Origin: an uncultured Muribaculaceae bacterium
GTDB lineage: Bacteria; Bacteroidota; Bacteroidia; Bacteroidales; Muribaculaceae
Assembly: GCA_910576935.1 (NCBI GenBank)
Contig: CAJTKG010000008.1
Location: forward strand, 60,113-91,663
Direction: 5' to 3'
Length of the DNA: 31,551 nt
Of this stretch, positions 14,588 to 23,111 are shown piece by piece. The position numbers and the translations under genes were made by a program. Numbering within the stretch: position 1 is the stretch's first letter; each line of letters starts with the position of its first letter. The notes below the pieces were generated by a model. That model was not told where the DNA came from. It did no database searches and saw only the letters and a list, made by a program, of their open reading frames with translations.

Positions 14588-16237
14588 ATGAATAAAAAAG
14601 GATATCCAAAGAGCTATGATGTCATAATCATAGGCGCGGGAGCGACCGGTGCCGGTACGGCACGCGATTGTGCCATGCGCGGTCTTTCGACGCTGTTGGT
14701 CGAACGCTTTGATTTTACAGCCGGGGCGACCGGTCGCAATCACGGTCTGTTGCATAGCGGAGCCCGTTATGCCGTTACCGACGGCGAGTCGGCCTCAGAG
14801 TGCATAAAGGAGAATATGATACTGCGCAGGATTGCCGCACATTGCGTCGAAGAAACCGGCGGTCTGTTTGTGACGTTGCCGGAGGACGATCTTGATTACC
14901 AAAAATTATTTATCGAATCTTGTCAGAAAGCCGGCATTGATGCCAAAGCGCTAGATCCGGCTGAGGCTATCGCCATGGAGCCGGCGGTCAATAAAGATAT
15001 AATCGGCGCTGTGACAGTGCCTGACGGTGCTGTAGATCCGTTTCGTCTGACAACAGCCAATGTCATTGACGCACGACGCCACGGTGCCGACGTCCTTACA
15101 TATCACGAAGTGGTCGGCCTGAAAATGTCAAACGGCCGTGTCACCGGCGTCGAGGTTCAAGACCGCTCGACGGGTGACATTATCGCTATCGAAAGCCGTC
15201 TTGTCATAAATGCCGGTGGTATATGGGGTCACGGCATAGCGGCAAAGGCCGGCATCAGAATAAATATGTTCCCGGCCAAGGGCGCGTTACTGATCTTCGG
15301 ACATCGTGTCAACAATGTGGTCATCAACCGTTGCCGCAAGCCCGCCGACGCCGACATTCTCGTGCCCGGCGATACGATATCGCTTATAGGAACTACATCG
15401 AGTCGTGTGCCATATGACAGTGTCGACAATATGGATGTCACTCAGGAGGAGGTAGACGTACTTTTGCGCGAAGGTATCAAGATTGCGCCTTCGCTTGCAT
15501 ATACGCGTATTCTTCGCGCTTATGCCGGTGTGCGTCCGCTCATCGCCTCTGATAACGATCCTTCGGGACGAAGCATCAGCCGCGGTATAGTCTGTCTCGA
15601 CCACGCCACCCGCGACGGTGTCGAAGGGTTCATAACAATATCAGGCGGCAAACTCATGACTTACCGTCTCATGGCGCAGTGGGCAACCGATCTTGCCTGT
15701 AAGAAACTCGGAGTCGACGCAGTCTGTCTGACAGCCGAAAAGCCTCTTCCCGGCTCTGACGGTGCTAAAGACCGCAAACAGACGGCCAAGTCACATATAA
15801 TAGAATTGAGCACCGATCAGAAAGCCGCTCTCGGCCGCCACGGATCGCTCGCCGAAGAAATCAAATTCGGCGACGATATCGACGATTCGCTCGTATGCGA
15901 ATGCGAGCAGGTTTCTGTCGGAGAAATAAAATATGCCATCGACAAGCTCCATGTCAACAATCTCGTCAACTTGCGCCGTCGCACCCGTCTGGGTATGGGC
16001 ACGTGTCAGGGAGGCATCTGTGCCTGCCGTGCGTCAGCCATTATGGCCAAACGTTTCGGCAATGTTGCCGCTCTCGGCGATCTGCGCAGTTTTGTCAACG
16101 AGCGGTGGAAGGGTATGCGTCCCGTTGGCTGGGGGCAGACGCTTGTCGAGGCCGACTTTGCGGCCTGGATTTATGAAGGTGTCGGCGGCCTTGACGCCGG
16201 TGACTTAAAATCAACCAAAAACGACGCTTTGAAATGA
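14588..16237 (+). CDS. glpA: Anaerobic glycerol-3-phosphate dehydrogenase, subunit A
   Basis: 549 residues, close to the usual GlpA length. The N-terminal FAD site is DVIIIGAGATGAGTARDCAM (11-30), followed by GATGRNHGLLHSGARYAVTD. The DAO fold continues to GVEGFITISGGKLMTYRLMA. The C-terminal BFD-like [2Fe-2S] domain has Cys at 437, 439, 473 and 478 (C-x-C ... C-x4-C), plus C480. This domain separates GlpA from aerobic GlpD. It oxidises sn-glycerol-3-phosphate to DHAP and passes electrons through GlpB and GlpC towards menaquinone. It is the first gene of the rightward operon, and its stop overlaps the glpB start (ATGA at 16234-16237). Regulation by the divergent DeoR-type repressor is likely. 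Confidence 0.96.
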   Translation: MNKKGYPKSYDVIIIGAGATGAGTARDCAMRGLSTLLVERFDFTAGATGRNHGLLHSGARYAVTDGESASECIKENMILRRIAAHCVEETGGLFVTLPEDDLDYQKLFIESCQKAGIDAKALDPAEAIAMEPAVNKDIIGAVTVPDGAVDPFRLTTANVIDARRHGADVLTYHEVVGLKMSNGRVTGVEVQDRSTGDIIAIESRLVINAGGIWGHGIAAKAGIRINMFPAKGALLIFGHRVNNVVINRCRKPADADILVPGDTISLIGTTSSRVPYDSVDNMDVTQEEVDVLLREGIKIAPSLAYTRILRAYAGVRPLIASDNDPSGRSISRGIVCLDHATRDGVEGFITISGGKLMTYRLMAQWATDLACKKLGVDAVCLTAEKPLPGSDGAKDRKQTAKSHIIELSTDQKAALGRHGSLAEEIKFGDDIDDSLVCECEQVSVGEIKYAIDKLHVNNLVNLRRRTRLGMGTCQGGICACRASAIMAKRFGNVAALGDLRSFVNERWKGMRPVGWGQTLVEADFAAWIYEGVGGLDAGDLKSTKNDALK

Positions 16238-17478
16238 AATACGATACTATTATAATAGGTGGCGGCCTGAGTGGTCTCACCGCAGGCATCAAACTTGCCG
16301 AGAAAGGAAAGAAAGTCGCCATTGTGTCGCTCGGACAGAGCGCCTTACATTTCAGTTCCGGTTCGTTGGGATTGCTTGGCCAGGTTGGAGACAAAGAGGT
16401 GTCATCGCCGCTCGAGGCCATGAAAGAGCTTGACGAAAATCATCCTTATCGTCGCATCGGCATTGACTGTGTGGCCGCTCTTGCCAAAGAGGTCAAACCG
16501 ATGTTTGCCGCAGCCGGCATGAGTCTGGACGGCGACGAGACGGTCAACCGCTATCGCCTCACTCCGTTTGGAATCTGCAAACCTTCGTGGCTGACCTTCA
16601 GCGATTTTATTACATTCGATAAAAATGAGCCGTCGAAAATAAAGAAATGTATCATTATCAATTTCAAAGGCTATCTTGACTTCTATCCCGATTTCATAGC
16701 CGACGGCCTGGGACGTATGGGCGTCGAAAGTGTTCAGGCTACAGTGTCGGTCGATGTGGTCGAGCGCCTGCGTAAAAGCTCGAGCGAGATGCGCGCGGCA
16801 TCGATCGCCCGTCTGCTGCGTGGCGACGTCATTGATGCGCTTGCGGCCGAGATCAATCGGGTGGCCGATGACGCCGATGCCGACACGGTGCTTATACCGG
16901 CTGTCGTAGGTTTTGATTCGGAGAAGCCTCTTGCCATGTTGCGCGAGAAAGTGCTCAGGCCTGTCTATTGTGTGGCCACGACGCCGATGTCGGTGTGCGG
17001 CACACGTGCGCAGCTGTTGCTGCGCCGTCGTTTCGAACAACTTGGCGGCATATATCTTCTCGGTGACAATGTCGCGTCTGGCAAGTTTGCTTCTGACGGG
17101 CGTATCAAATCGGTTATGACGACAAATCTCGGTGACGACGAGATGGAGGCCGACACGTTTATTCTCGCTACCGGCGGTTTGTTCAGTCGCGGCATCGTCG
17201 CAGATCCGCACAAGGTCTATGAGCCTGTCTTCGGTCTTGACGTCAGAGCTCCCGAGGATCGTGAACAATGGTATGAGCGCGATTTCTTCGCGAAACAGCC
17301 TTATATGAGTTTCGGTGTCAGCGTTGATGAAGATTTTCATCCGTTGCGTTCGGGCAAAGCCGTCGGCAATCTCTATGCCGTCGGTGCTGTGATCGGGGGT
17401 TACGACGCCCTCAAAGAAGGTTCGGGTGCCGGCGTCGCTCTGCTTACGGCCCTGTATGTCGCTAATATGATAAAATGA
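16234..17478 (+). CDS. glpB: Anaerobic glycerol-3-phosphate dehydrogenase, subunit B
   Basis: 414 residues. The N-terminal dinucleotide-binding site is YDTIIIGGGLSGLTAGIKLA (3-22). The middle holds the GlpB-type segment SVCGTRAQLLLRRRFEQLGG, and ATGGLFSRGIVADPHKVYEP is the second nucleotide-site region. The C-terminal GNLYAVGAVIGGYDALKEGS resembles fumarate-reductase-type flavoproteins. GlpB binds FMN in the E. coli enzyme and links GlpA to the membrane subunit. Its start overlaps the glpA stop, and its own stop overlaps the glpC start (ATGA at 17475-17478), which points to translational coupling of a three-subunit complex. No defects were seen. Confidence 0.95.
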   Translation: MKYDTIIIGGGLSGLTAGIKLAEKGKKVAIVSLGQSALHFSSGSLGLLGQVGDKEVSSPLEAMKELDENHPYRRIGIDCVAALAKEVKPMFAAAGMSLDGDETVNRYRLTPFGICKPSWLTFSDFITFDKNEPSKIKKCIIINFKGYLDFYPDFIADGLGRMGVESVQATVSVDVVERLRKSSSEMRAASIARLLRGDVIDALAAEINRVADDADADTVLIPAVVGFDSEKPLAMLREKVLRPVYCVATTPMSVCGTRAQLLLRRRFEQLGGIYLLGDNVASGKFASDGRIKSVMTTNLGDDEMEADTFILATGGLFSRGIVADPHKVYEPVFGLDVRAPEDREQWYERDFFAKQPYMSFGVSVDEDFHPLRSGKAVGNLYAVGAVIGGYDALKEGSGAGVALLTALYVANMIK

Positions 17479-18731
17479 TGACAATGGAATATCAACTTAA
17501 AAATATAAGTCGCGATAATTTCGAGCAGTGCATCAAGTGTACCGTATGCACGGTTTACTGTCCCGTGCTTGCCGTCAATCCCGACTATCCCGGGCCCAAA
17601 CAGGCCGGTCCCGACGGTGAACGTTATCGTCTGAAGAACCCCGAGTTCTATGACATGGCGCTGAAATATTGCCTCAATTGCAAACGTTGTGAGGTGGCAT
17701 GTCCGTCGAATGTCAAGATCGGCGATATCATACAGCGTGCCCGACTGAAATATGACAAGAAGCCGGTCAAGCTGCGCGACCGCATACTCGCCGAGACCGA
17801 TGTCATGGGCACTCTTGCCACGACAGCTGCTCCGATAGCCAATTTCATGCTCAAGCTGCCTGTGGTCAAGAGTGCGATGCACTCTGTCATCGGCGTCGAC
17901 CGTCACCGCACGTTCCCCCGATATAGCGGACGCACGTTTGAATCGTGGTTTCGCAAACAGGCTGACGCACAGGAGACATTCAAAAGAAAAGTCGCCTATT
18001 TCCACGGCTGCTATGTAAACTACAACAACCCGGACCTCGGCCGTGATTTCGTCAAAGTGATGAATGCCGTCGGCTACGGTGTGCGACTGCTTGAGAAAGA
18101 GCGTTGTTGCGGTGTGGCCAAAATCGCCAACAGGCTTATCGACCGCGCCCGTCATGATGCCGAGATAAATATGAAATCAATCCGTCACGCGGTCATTGAC
18201 GAAGAGATACCCGTACTGGGCACAAGTTCGACATGTATGTTCACGATGCGCGACGAGTACCCCCATCTTCTTGGTGTCGATAACGCCGAAGTGCGTGACG
18301 ACATGCTTCTTGCAACGGTGTTTCTCTGCCGTCTGATAGATCAGGGGCAGGTAAAACTCGTCTTCCGCAAAGATTATAAGAAGCGCATCGCTTACCACAC
18401 CCCATGCCACATGCAGAAATTAGGGTGGGGCATATACTCGACCAAACTGCTGAGAAGCATCCCCGGCGTGGATTTTGTCATGCTTGAGTCTCAATGTTGC
18501 GGTATCGCGGGCACATATGGTTTCAAAAAAGAGAATTACGCCACTTCGCAGGCCATAGGCCGCGATCTCTTCGAGAGCATCAGGGAAGCCAAGGTCGATT
18601 TTGTCGCCACCGACTGTGAGACATGCAAGTGGCAGATCGAGATGAGCGCCGGTGCCAGTGTCCTTAATCCAATATCGGTTATCGCCGAAGCCCTTGATGT
18701 CGAGGCGACAGTCAAAGCCAATCAGAAGTAA
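17475..18731 (+). CDS. glpC: Anaerobic glycerol-3-phosphate dehydrogenase, subunit C (Fe-S)
   Basis: 418 residues. Two ferredoxin-type 4Fe-4S motifs lie near the N-terminus: C19-x2-C22-x2-C25-x3-C29 and C66-x2-C69-x2-C72-x3-C76. Two CCG domains follow (HGCYVNYNNPDLG ... KERCCGVAK, and TPCHMQKLG ... SQCCGIAGTYG), as in GlpC and heterodisulfide-reductase-like subunits. It takes electrons from GlpAB to the quinone pool at the membrane. ATG 17475 overlaps the glpB stop; a second ATG at 17478 or one at 17484 could serve equally, with little effect on the product. The transporter gene follows after 28 nt. Confidence 0.95.
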   Translation: MMTMEYQLKNISRDNFEQCIKCTVCTVYCPVLAVNPDYPGPKQAGPDGERYRLKNPEFYDMALKYCLNCKRCEVACPSNVKIGDIIQRARLKYDKKPVKLRDRILAETDVMGTLATTAAPIANFMLKLPVVKSAMHSVIGVDRHRTFPRYSGRTFESWFRKQADAQETFKRKVAYFHGCYVNYNNPDLGRDFVKVMNAVGYGVRLLEKERCCGVAKIANRLIDRARHDAEINMKSIRHAVIDEEIPVLGTSSTCMFTMRDEYPHLLGVDNAEVRDDMLLATVFLCRLIDQGQVKLVFRKDYKKRIAYHTPCHMQKLGWGIYSTKLLRSIPGVDFVMLESQCCGIAGTYGFKKENYATSQAIGRDLFESIREAKVDFVATDCETCKWQIEMSAGASVLNPISVIAEALDVEATVKANQK

Positions 18732-18759
18732 TTAACCATTAAATAAGTATCGGAAAAAC

Positions 18760-20277
18760 ATGTCAAAAGAAAGTATTTTTGGCAATTGGGATCAACAGAC
18801 CGTCAAACGATATAAGAGCTGGGAATTTCGCACCATCCTCGTGTCGATGATAGGTTATGCCATCTATTATTTTGTTCGTAAAAACTTTTCAGTGGCCATG
18901 CCGGGCCTTACGGCGCAATTCGGCATATCTAACACGAGTTTCGGTATCGTCATCGGCATCGGCTCGCTCGTCTACGGATTATCGCGTTTTGTCAACGGGT
19001 TTGTCGTAGACCGTTTCAGCGCCCGTCTGATCATGGCCGTAGGCTTGTTGCTGTGCGCGGCGTCAAACTTTGCGTTTGGTTTCGGTGTCAATATCAGCTC
19101 ATGGATCACCGGTGTCGACGCAGGCCCTGACTTCATCAACATGCTAATCATGGTGATGGCTGTGACGATTGTGCTCAATCAGTTCTTCCAGGGCATGGGT
19201 TATCCGCCGTGCGCGCGCCTTCTGCCGTCGTGGATCCATCCTTCGCAACTTGCCACCAAGATGTCGATATGGAACACCTCGCACTCTATCGGTGCAGGTC
19301 TGGCGGTAATAGTCTGCGGCTACATCATGGGCATACTCGGTCAGGACATGAGCGCCAACCCCGAAGTGATCGATACCATTGCCAGGAACCTTGGCCTTGA
19401 CCCGTCGAACAGCGACAATCTAAAGACTATTCTCGGTTATGCCAAACATTGGGATGCCTGGCGCTGGTGCTTCTGGATTCCGGCTTTCATCGCTATCTTC
19501 GGCGCGGCATGGCTCTACCTCGGCCTTCGCGACGACCCCCGTTCGGTAGGTCTTCCCGAGCTTCCCGCCACCAAGACCGGTAAAAAAGATACAGTCGAGA
19601 ACGGAAAAAACTCGTCGCGCAGTAAATTTCTCAAAGTCATGGTGTGGACCAACCGCTGGATCTGGACACTCTGTATCGCCAACGTCTTTGTCTATGTCAT
19701 GCGCATGGGTATCCTTGACTGGGGACCTAAATTCCTCACCGAAGCCCGGGGCATGAGCATCGAAGAGGCTGCATGGTCTGTTGCGGCATTTGAGATATGC
19801 GCCATCGTCGGCACCATACTCGCCGGCTGGGCTACCGACCATATCTTCAAGGGCAAGGCTCACCGCATGTGTTTTATCTGCATGACGGGTGCAGTGATTT
19901 TCATGTCGCTCTTTATCTTCCTTCCCGGTGTGCCTTCGTTACTGTCGGTATTGCTTCTGGCTTTGGCGGGATTCTTCATTTACGGTCCGCAGGCGTTGAT
20001 CGGCATAGCCTCGGCCAACCAGGCAACTAAAGAGGCCTCGGCAACGGCCAACGGTCTTGCCGGCATATTCGGCTATGTGGGTTCGTTCCTGTCGGCCATC
20101 GGCATCGGCATCGTCGCCGATCATTGGGGCTGGAATGTGGTGTTCTATATCATTATCGGTGTAGGTATCATCGGCGCTATTACATTCATTACAATGTGGG
20201 CGGCTCCACGCGACGGCTATGAGCGCAGCAACCGTTTTTATGCAGAACAAGAAAAACAATCAAACGATAATAAATAA
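18760..20277 (+). CDS. glpT: Glycerol-3-phosphate transporter, MFS organophosphate:phosphate antiporter (GlpT-like)
   Basis: 505 residues, somewhat longer than E. coli GlpT (about 450). It opens with the OPA-family segment YYFVRKNFSVAMPGL (36-50; R40 aligns with substrate Arg45 of GlpT). Further family segments are FFQGMGYPPCARLLPSWIHP and MSIWNTSHSIGAGLAVIVCG. NVFVYVMRMGILDWGPKFL carries R315 at the place of GlpT Arg269. Twelve helices can be drawn. A longer loop with GVDAGPDFINM near the fourth helix and a charged central loop (KKDTVENGKNSSRSKFLK) account for part of the extra length. It imports sn-glycerol-3-phosphate in exchange for phosphate. Position between glpC and the phosphatase fits. 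Hexose-phosphate specificity (UhpT-like) is less likely by context. Confidence 0.9.
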   Translation: MSKESIFGNWDQQTVKRYKSWEFRTILVSMIGYAIYYFVRKNFSVAMPGLTAQFGISNTSFGIVIGIGSLVYGLSRFVNGFVVDRFSARLIMAVGLLLCAASNFAFGFGVNISSWITGVDAGPDFINMLIMVMAVTIVLNQFFQGMGYPPCARLLPSWIHPSQLATKMSIWNTSHSIGAGLAVIVCGYIMGILGQDMSANPEVIDTIARNLGLDPSNSDNLKTILGYAKHWDAWRWCFWIPAFIAIFGAAWLYLGLRDDPRSVGLPELPATKTGKKDTVENGKNSSRSKFLKVMVWTNRWIWTLCIANVFVYVMRMGILDWGPKFLTEARGMSIEEAAWSVAAFEICAIVGTILAGWATDHIFKGKAHRMCFICMTGAVIFMSLFIFLPGVPSLLSVLLLALAGFFIYGPQALIGIASANQATKEASATANGLAGIFGYVGSFLSAIGIGIVADHWGWNVVFYIIIGVGIIGAITFITMWAAPRDGYERSNRFYAEQEKQSNDNK

Positions 20278-20282
20278 TTCCT

Positions 20283-21149
20283 GTGGAACATAAATTTGAC
20301 CGTTATATGACTCCGATGACACACGACGAGCTTCTCGCCGCGTGTCGTCGTATACGTCACGTAGCCCTTGATATGGACGGCACCATATACATGGGTTCGA
20401 CCCTTTTTCCTTTTACAAAAGACTTTCTGGCCATGTTGACGGCCAACGGCATCGGATATTCGTTTCTGACAAACAATCCGACGCGCAGCATCGACGACTA
20501 TCTCGCCAAACTCGCCCGGCTCGGCATCGAGGCTGACCGCGAGCAGATGTATACCACGGCCGTTGCCACCATCGACTATATCAAAGAGAAGATGCCTGAA
20601 GTCAAGCGGCTCTATGTCGTAGGTACTCCCAGCATGGAGGCCGAGTTCCGCGCCGCCGGCTTCGAGCTGACGGAACCCGATGACAGAGACCTTCCGCAGA
20701 GTCTTGTCGTCGCTTTCGACACCACTCTTACGTATCCCAAGCTCTGCCGTGCCGCCTATCTGGCATCGCAGGGGCTGCCGTATATCGCGACCAATCCCGA
20801 CCGTGTCTGTCCGACCGACCAACCCACGGTGCTTGTCGACTGCGGCTCGCTGACGACATGCATCGAGCATGCGACCGGCCGTAAGCCTGACATCGTCATC
20901 GGTAAACCCAACCCCGACATGCTCTCGGGCATCATGTACCGCCACGGACTCAAAGCAGATGAAATCGCCATGTGCGGCGACAGAATATATACCGATGTCG
21001 CCATGGCCGGAAATGCCGGAGCACTTGGCGTGCTTGTGCTTTCGGGTGAAACCACACTCGACACCGCTGTCAATTCCGATCCTAATCCGCCTGTTACTGC
21101 GCGTGATATCGCGGTTTTCGGCGATCTGCTCCTTGAAGCGAGGAAATAA
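20283..21149 (+). CDS. HAD-IIA family phosphatase (NagD / phosphoglycolate-glycerol-3-phosphate phosphatase-like)
   Basis: 288 residues from GTG 20283, 5 nt after the transporter stop; ATG 20307 is an alternative start. HAD motif I is ALDMDGTIYMG with D30 and D32, motif II is YSFLTNNPTRS, motif III is the Lys in IVIGKPNPDM, and motif IV is MCGDRIYTDVAMA. The cap lies between motifs II and III (ATNPDRVCPTDQPTVLVDCG), as in class IIA. Enzymes of this type dephosphorylate small phosphates including glycerol-3-phosphate, phosphoglycolate and nucleotides. Last gene of the operon before a strong hairpin. In context it may relieve G3P overload or release glycerol. That is inference, since HAD substrates are hard to read from sequence. 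Confidence 0.88.
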   Translation: MEHKFDRYMTPMTHDELLAACRRIRHVALDMDGTIYMGSTLFPFTKDFLAMLTANGIGYSFLTNNPTRSIDDYLAKLARLGIEADREQMYTTAVATIDYIKEKMPEVKRLYVVGTPSMEAEFRAAGFELTEPDDRDLPQSLVVAFDTTLTYPKLCRAAYLASQGLPYIATNPDRVCPTDQPTVLVDCGSLTTCIEHATGRKPDIVIGKPNPDMLSGIMYRHGLKADEIAMCGDRIYTDVAMAGNAGALGVLVLSGETTLDTAVNSDPNPPVTARDIAVFGDLLLEARK

Positions 21150-21178
21150 AAATATTTTGTTATATTAAATAACCCGCA

Positions 21179-21213
21179 AGCACCCCTGATGGCTAACAGA
21201 CGTCAGGGGTGCT
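21179..21213. terminator. Bidirectional terminator hairpin between convergent genes
   Basis: AGCACCCCTGA (21179-21189) and TCAGGGGTGCT (21203-21213) form a perfect 11-bp stem with a 13-nt loop. It sits 30 nt after the glp operon end and 13 nt after the end of the minus-strand hydrolase gene. T runs are weak on both sides. Confidence 0.6.
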
Positions 21214-21225
21214 GTCTATATGTGT

Positions 21226-23031
21226 TTATCGGTTATATTGTCTGAATCTGACGCGCGAGGGATGCTCGGCGTCGTGATGGATGCTGATCTCAGATTTTAT
21301 GAAGTCGTCGGCGCTGCAATTATATATGTCTATCATCTGCTGGGGATTGCGGTCGAACAGCGGGAACCATGAACTCTGTATCTGTATTTTTATCGTATGT
21401 CCGGGCATGAAAGAGTGGGCGATGTCGGGCATCGTGAAGTTTATCTTCTCGATTTTGCCGGGCGTGAAAGCTTCGGGATGAGAGAAGCTGTTGCGGTAGC
21501 GGCCGCGCATTATATCGCCGCGCACGAGCATTTCTTTCCCGTCGGGAGCGACGTCGATGACTTTGACAATGAAATCGGCGTCTGTCGTTGAAATGCTTGC
21601 AAAAAGTTCGACATCGACAGGGCCGGCGACACTCATGGTGTCGGCCATTGCCTGAGAGCGGAATGTCACCACGCCGTCGCGGTTGTCGACAAAAGTCTGT
21701 GATGCGGTCATGTATTCTTTCTTGCGGCGTGTCGTGATGTCGCTGTAGTATGGCACCGGATCGCCCGGGTCGGAGACATATGCCGAGTGTGACGTCTCCG
21801 CTGTCGGCGCGGTGAAGCTCAGCCCCCGGTCGGTCAGGTAGATGTCGACCGGTGTCGCAGTGCTGTCGCGGTGTGAGATATCGGTCCGGCGCCAACGGTT
21901 TTCGCCGGTAAAGAATATTATGTCGCCGTCAGCTGTGACACCGCCGTTACCCCGATTGCGAAGATGTCGCTCGAAAAACGGAAATTCGACTTCGTCCCTG
22001 AAATATCGCGACAATGATTTTTTGTCGAATATGGCTTCGCCCAGTCTGTTTGCTTTACCCGAAGAGCGCCAGGCGCCGTGAGCCCAGGGTCCCATGACAA
22101 GACGGGTGTCGGCTTGAGGACTATTGTGCTTGAGACCCCTGAATACCGTCAGAGTGCCGTAGAGGTCTTCGGCGTCAAAGTGGCCGCCGACAACGAGCAT
22201 CGGTATTTTTATATTCGCGGTTGCATTGTCTGAAGCGCGACGTTGCCACCACTCGTCGTAGTCGGGATGTGAGACCATCTCGTCCCAGAACGGAACATTG
22301 CCGTCAAGCGAGCGAGTCACGTCGGCGACAGTATTCTCGAGCGCCCACTTGCCGACGTCTTTTCCCATAGGGGCTTTGTAGCCGTCGCTTCTGTCGGTCG
22401 GACGATGGTTGGCGGCTCCACGCAACTGGGGTGAGAACGAGGTGGCGTCGATCAGCGCGAGAGCGCCGTTGTGGTGGAGGTCGTCGCCCATCCACCAGTC
22501 GCCGACAGGTGCCTGTGGCGAAACCGCTTTTATGGCCGGATGACCGCTTGCTGCGGCCATCAGCGCATAGAAGCCGCAGTATGAATTGCCGTTTACCCCG
22601 ACACAGCCGTTATTGCCGTCGATGCTGTCGACGAGCCATTCGACGGTGTCGTAACTGTCGGTTGCCTCGTCGATGCCGTCGGTTGAGTCGCGTAGCGGTC
22701 TGATGTTGACAAAAGCGCCTTCACTCATCCATCGCCCTCTGACGTCCTGAAAGACGAAAATATATCCGGCGTCGATATACGGTCGGTAGATCGAGTCGTT
22801 CAGGAAACCTGCCGATTCAGAGCCGTATGGACGGCAGCCGTACGGTGTGCGCATATATAATATAGGTGATTTCTCAACGGCGGTCATGTCTGCCGGCTTG
22901 TAGACAGCTGTGTATAACCTTGTGCCGTCGCGCATGGCGATCATGTGTTCGCTTTTGTCGTAGTCGCGTGCGATGGTCGGTTGCATTACAACCGACAAAA
23001 GCATCATTACCGTGAATATTTGTAGTTTCAT
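21226..23031 (-). CDS. Secreted CocE/NonD-type alpha/beta hydrolase (X-Pro dipeptidyl-peptidase S15-like)
   Basis: 601 residues with a signal peptide (MKLQIFTVMMLLSVVMQPTIA). The start of the domain, MIAMRDGTRLYTAVYKPAD (30-48), and YMRTPYGCRPYG, FVFQDVRGRWMSEG are typical. The nucleophile elbow is GVNGNSYCGFYAL with S150, and the other triad members fit D286 (VVGGHFDAEDLYG) and H318 (MGPWAHGAW). The C-terminal jelly-roll domain (DTMSVAGPVDVELFASISTT onward) completes the family architecture. The family includes dipeptidases, glutaryl-7-ACA acylases and cocaine-type esterases, so the substrate is open. It is periplasmic or surface-exposed and is transcribed away from the ROK regulator, 80 nt between starts. 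No lipobox was seen. Confidence 0.9.
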   Translation of the reverse strand: MKLQIFTVMMLLSVVMQPTIARDYDKSEHMIAMRDGTRLYTAVYKPADMTAVEKSPILYMRTPYGCRPYGSESAGFLNDSIYRPYIDAGYIFVFQDVRGRWMSEGAFVNIRPLRDSTDGIDEATDSYDTVEWLVDSIDGNNGCVGVNGNSYCGFYALMAAASGHPAIKAVSPQAPVGDWWMGDDLHHNGALALIDATSFSPQLRGAANHRPTDRSDGYKAPMGKDVGKWALENTVADVTRSLDGNVPFWDEMVSHPDYDEWWQRRASDNATANIKIPMLVVGGHFDAEDLYGTLTVFRGLKHNSPQADTRLVMGPWAHGAWRSSGKANRLGEAIFDKKSLSRYFRDEVEFPFFERHLRNRGNGGVTADGDIIFFTGENRWRRTDISHRDSTATPVDIYLTDRGLSFTAPTAETSHSAYVSDPGDPVPYYSDITTRRKKEYMTASQTFVDNRDGVVTFRSQAMADTMSVAGPVDVELFASISTTDADFIVKVIDVAPDGKEMLVRGDIMRGRYRNSFSHPEAFTPGKIEKINFTMPDIAHSFMPGHTIKIQIQSSWFPLFDRNPQQMIDIYNCSADDFIKSEISIHHDAEHPSRVRFRQYNR

Positions 23032-23080
23032 AATTTAAGAAGGTCTTTGGATTTGGAAGACGTTTTTATCTATAATTTAT

Positions 23081-23088
23081 TAACTTTG
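23081..23088 (+). promoter_or_regulatory. Promoter -7 box of the ROK regulator
   Basis: Reads TAACTTTG followed by C, a full TAnnTTTG match 23 nt before the ATG. The expected start near 23095 gives a leader of less than 20 nt. A TTTG at 23052 is 25 nt upstream, a little too far for a standard -33 box. Confidence 0.5.
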
Positions 23089-23111
23089 CAAAATAATGAA
23101 AAAAAATTCAT

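Noticed and set aside
16402..17484. Minus-strand open frame (360 codons) opposite glpB
   Set aside because: Shadow of glpB. It has no recognisable motif, while glpB is coupled by overlaps to glpA and glpC.
17400..18155. Minus-strand open frame (251 codons) opposite glpC
   Set aside because: Shadow of the Fe-S subunit, with no motif or promoter.
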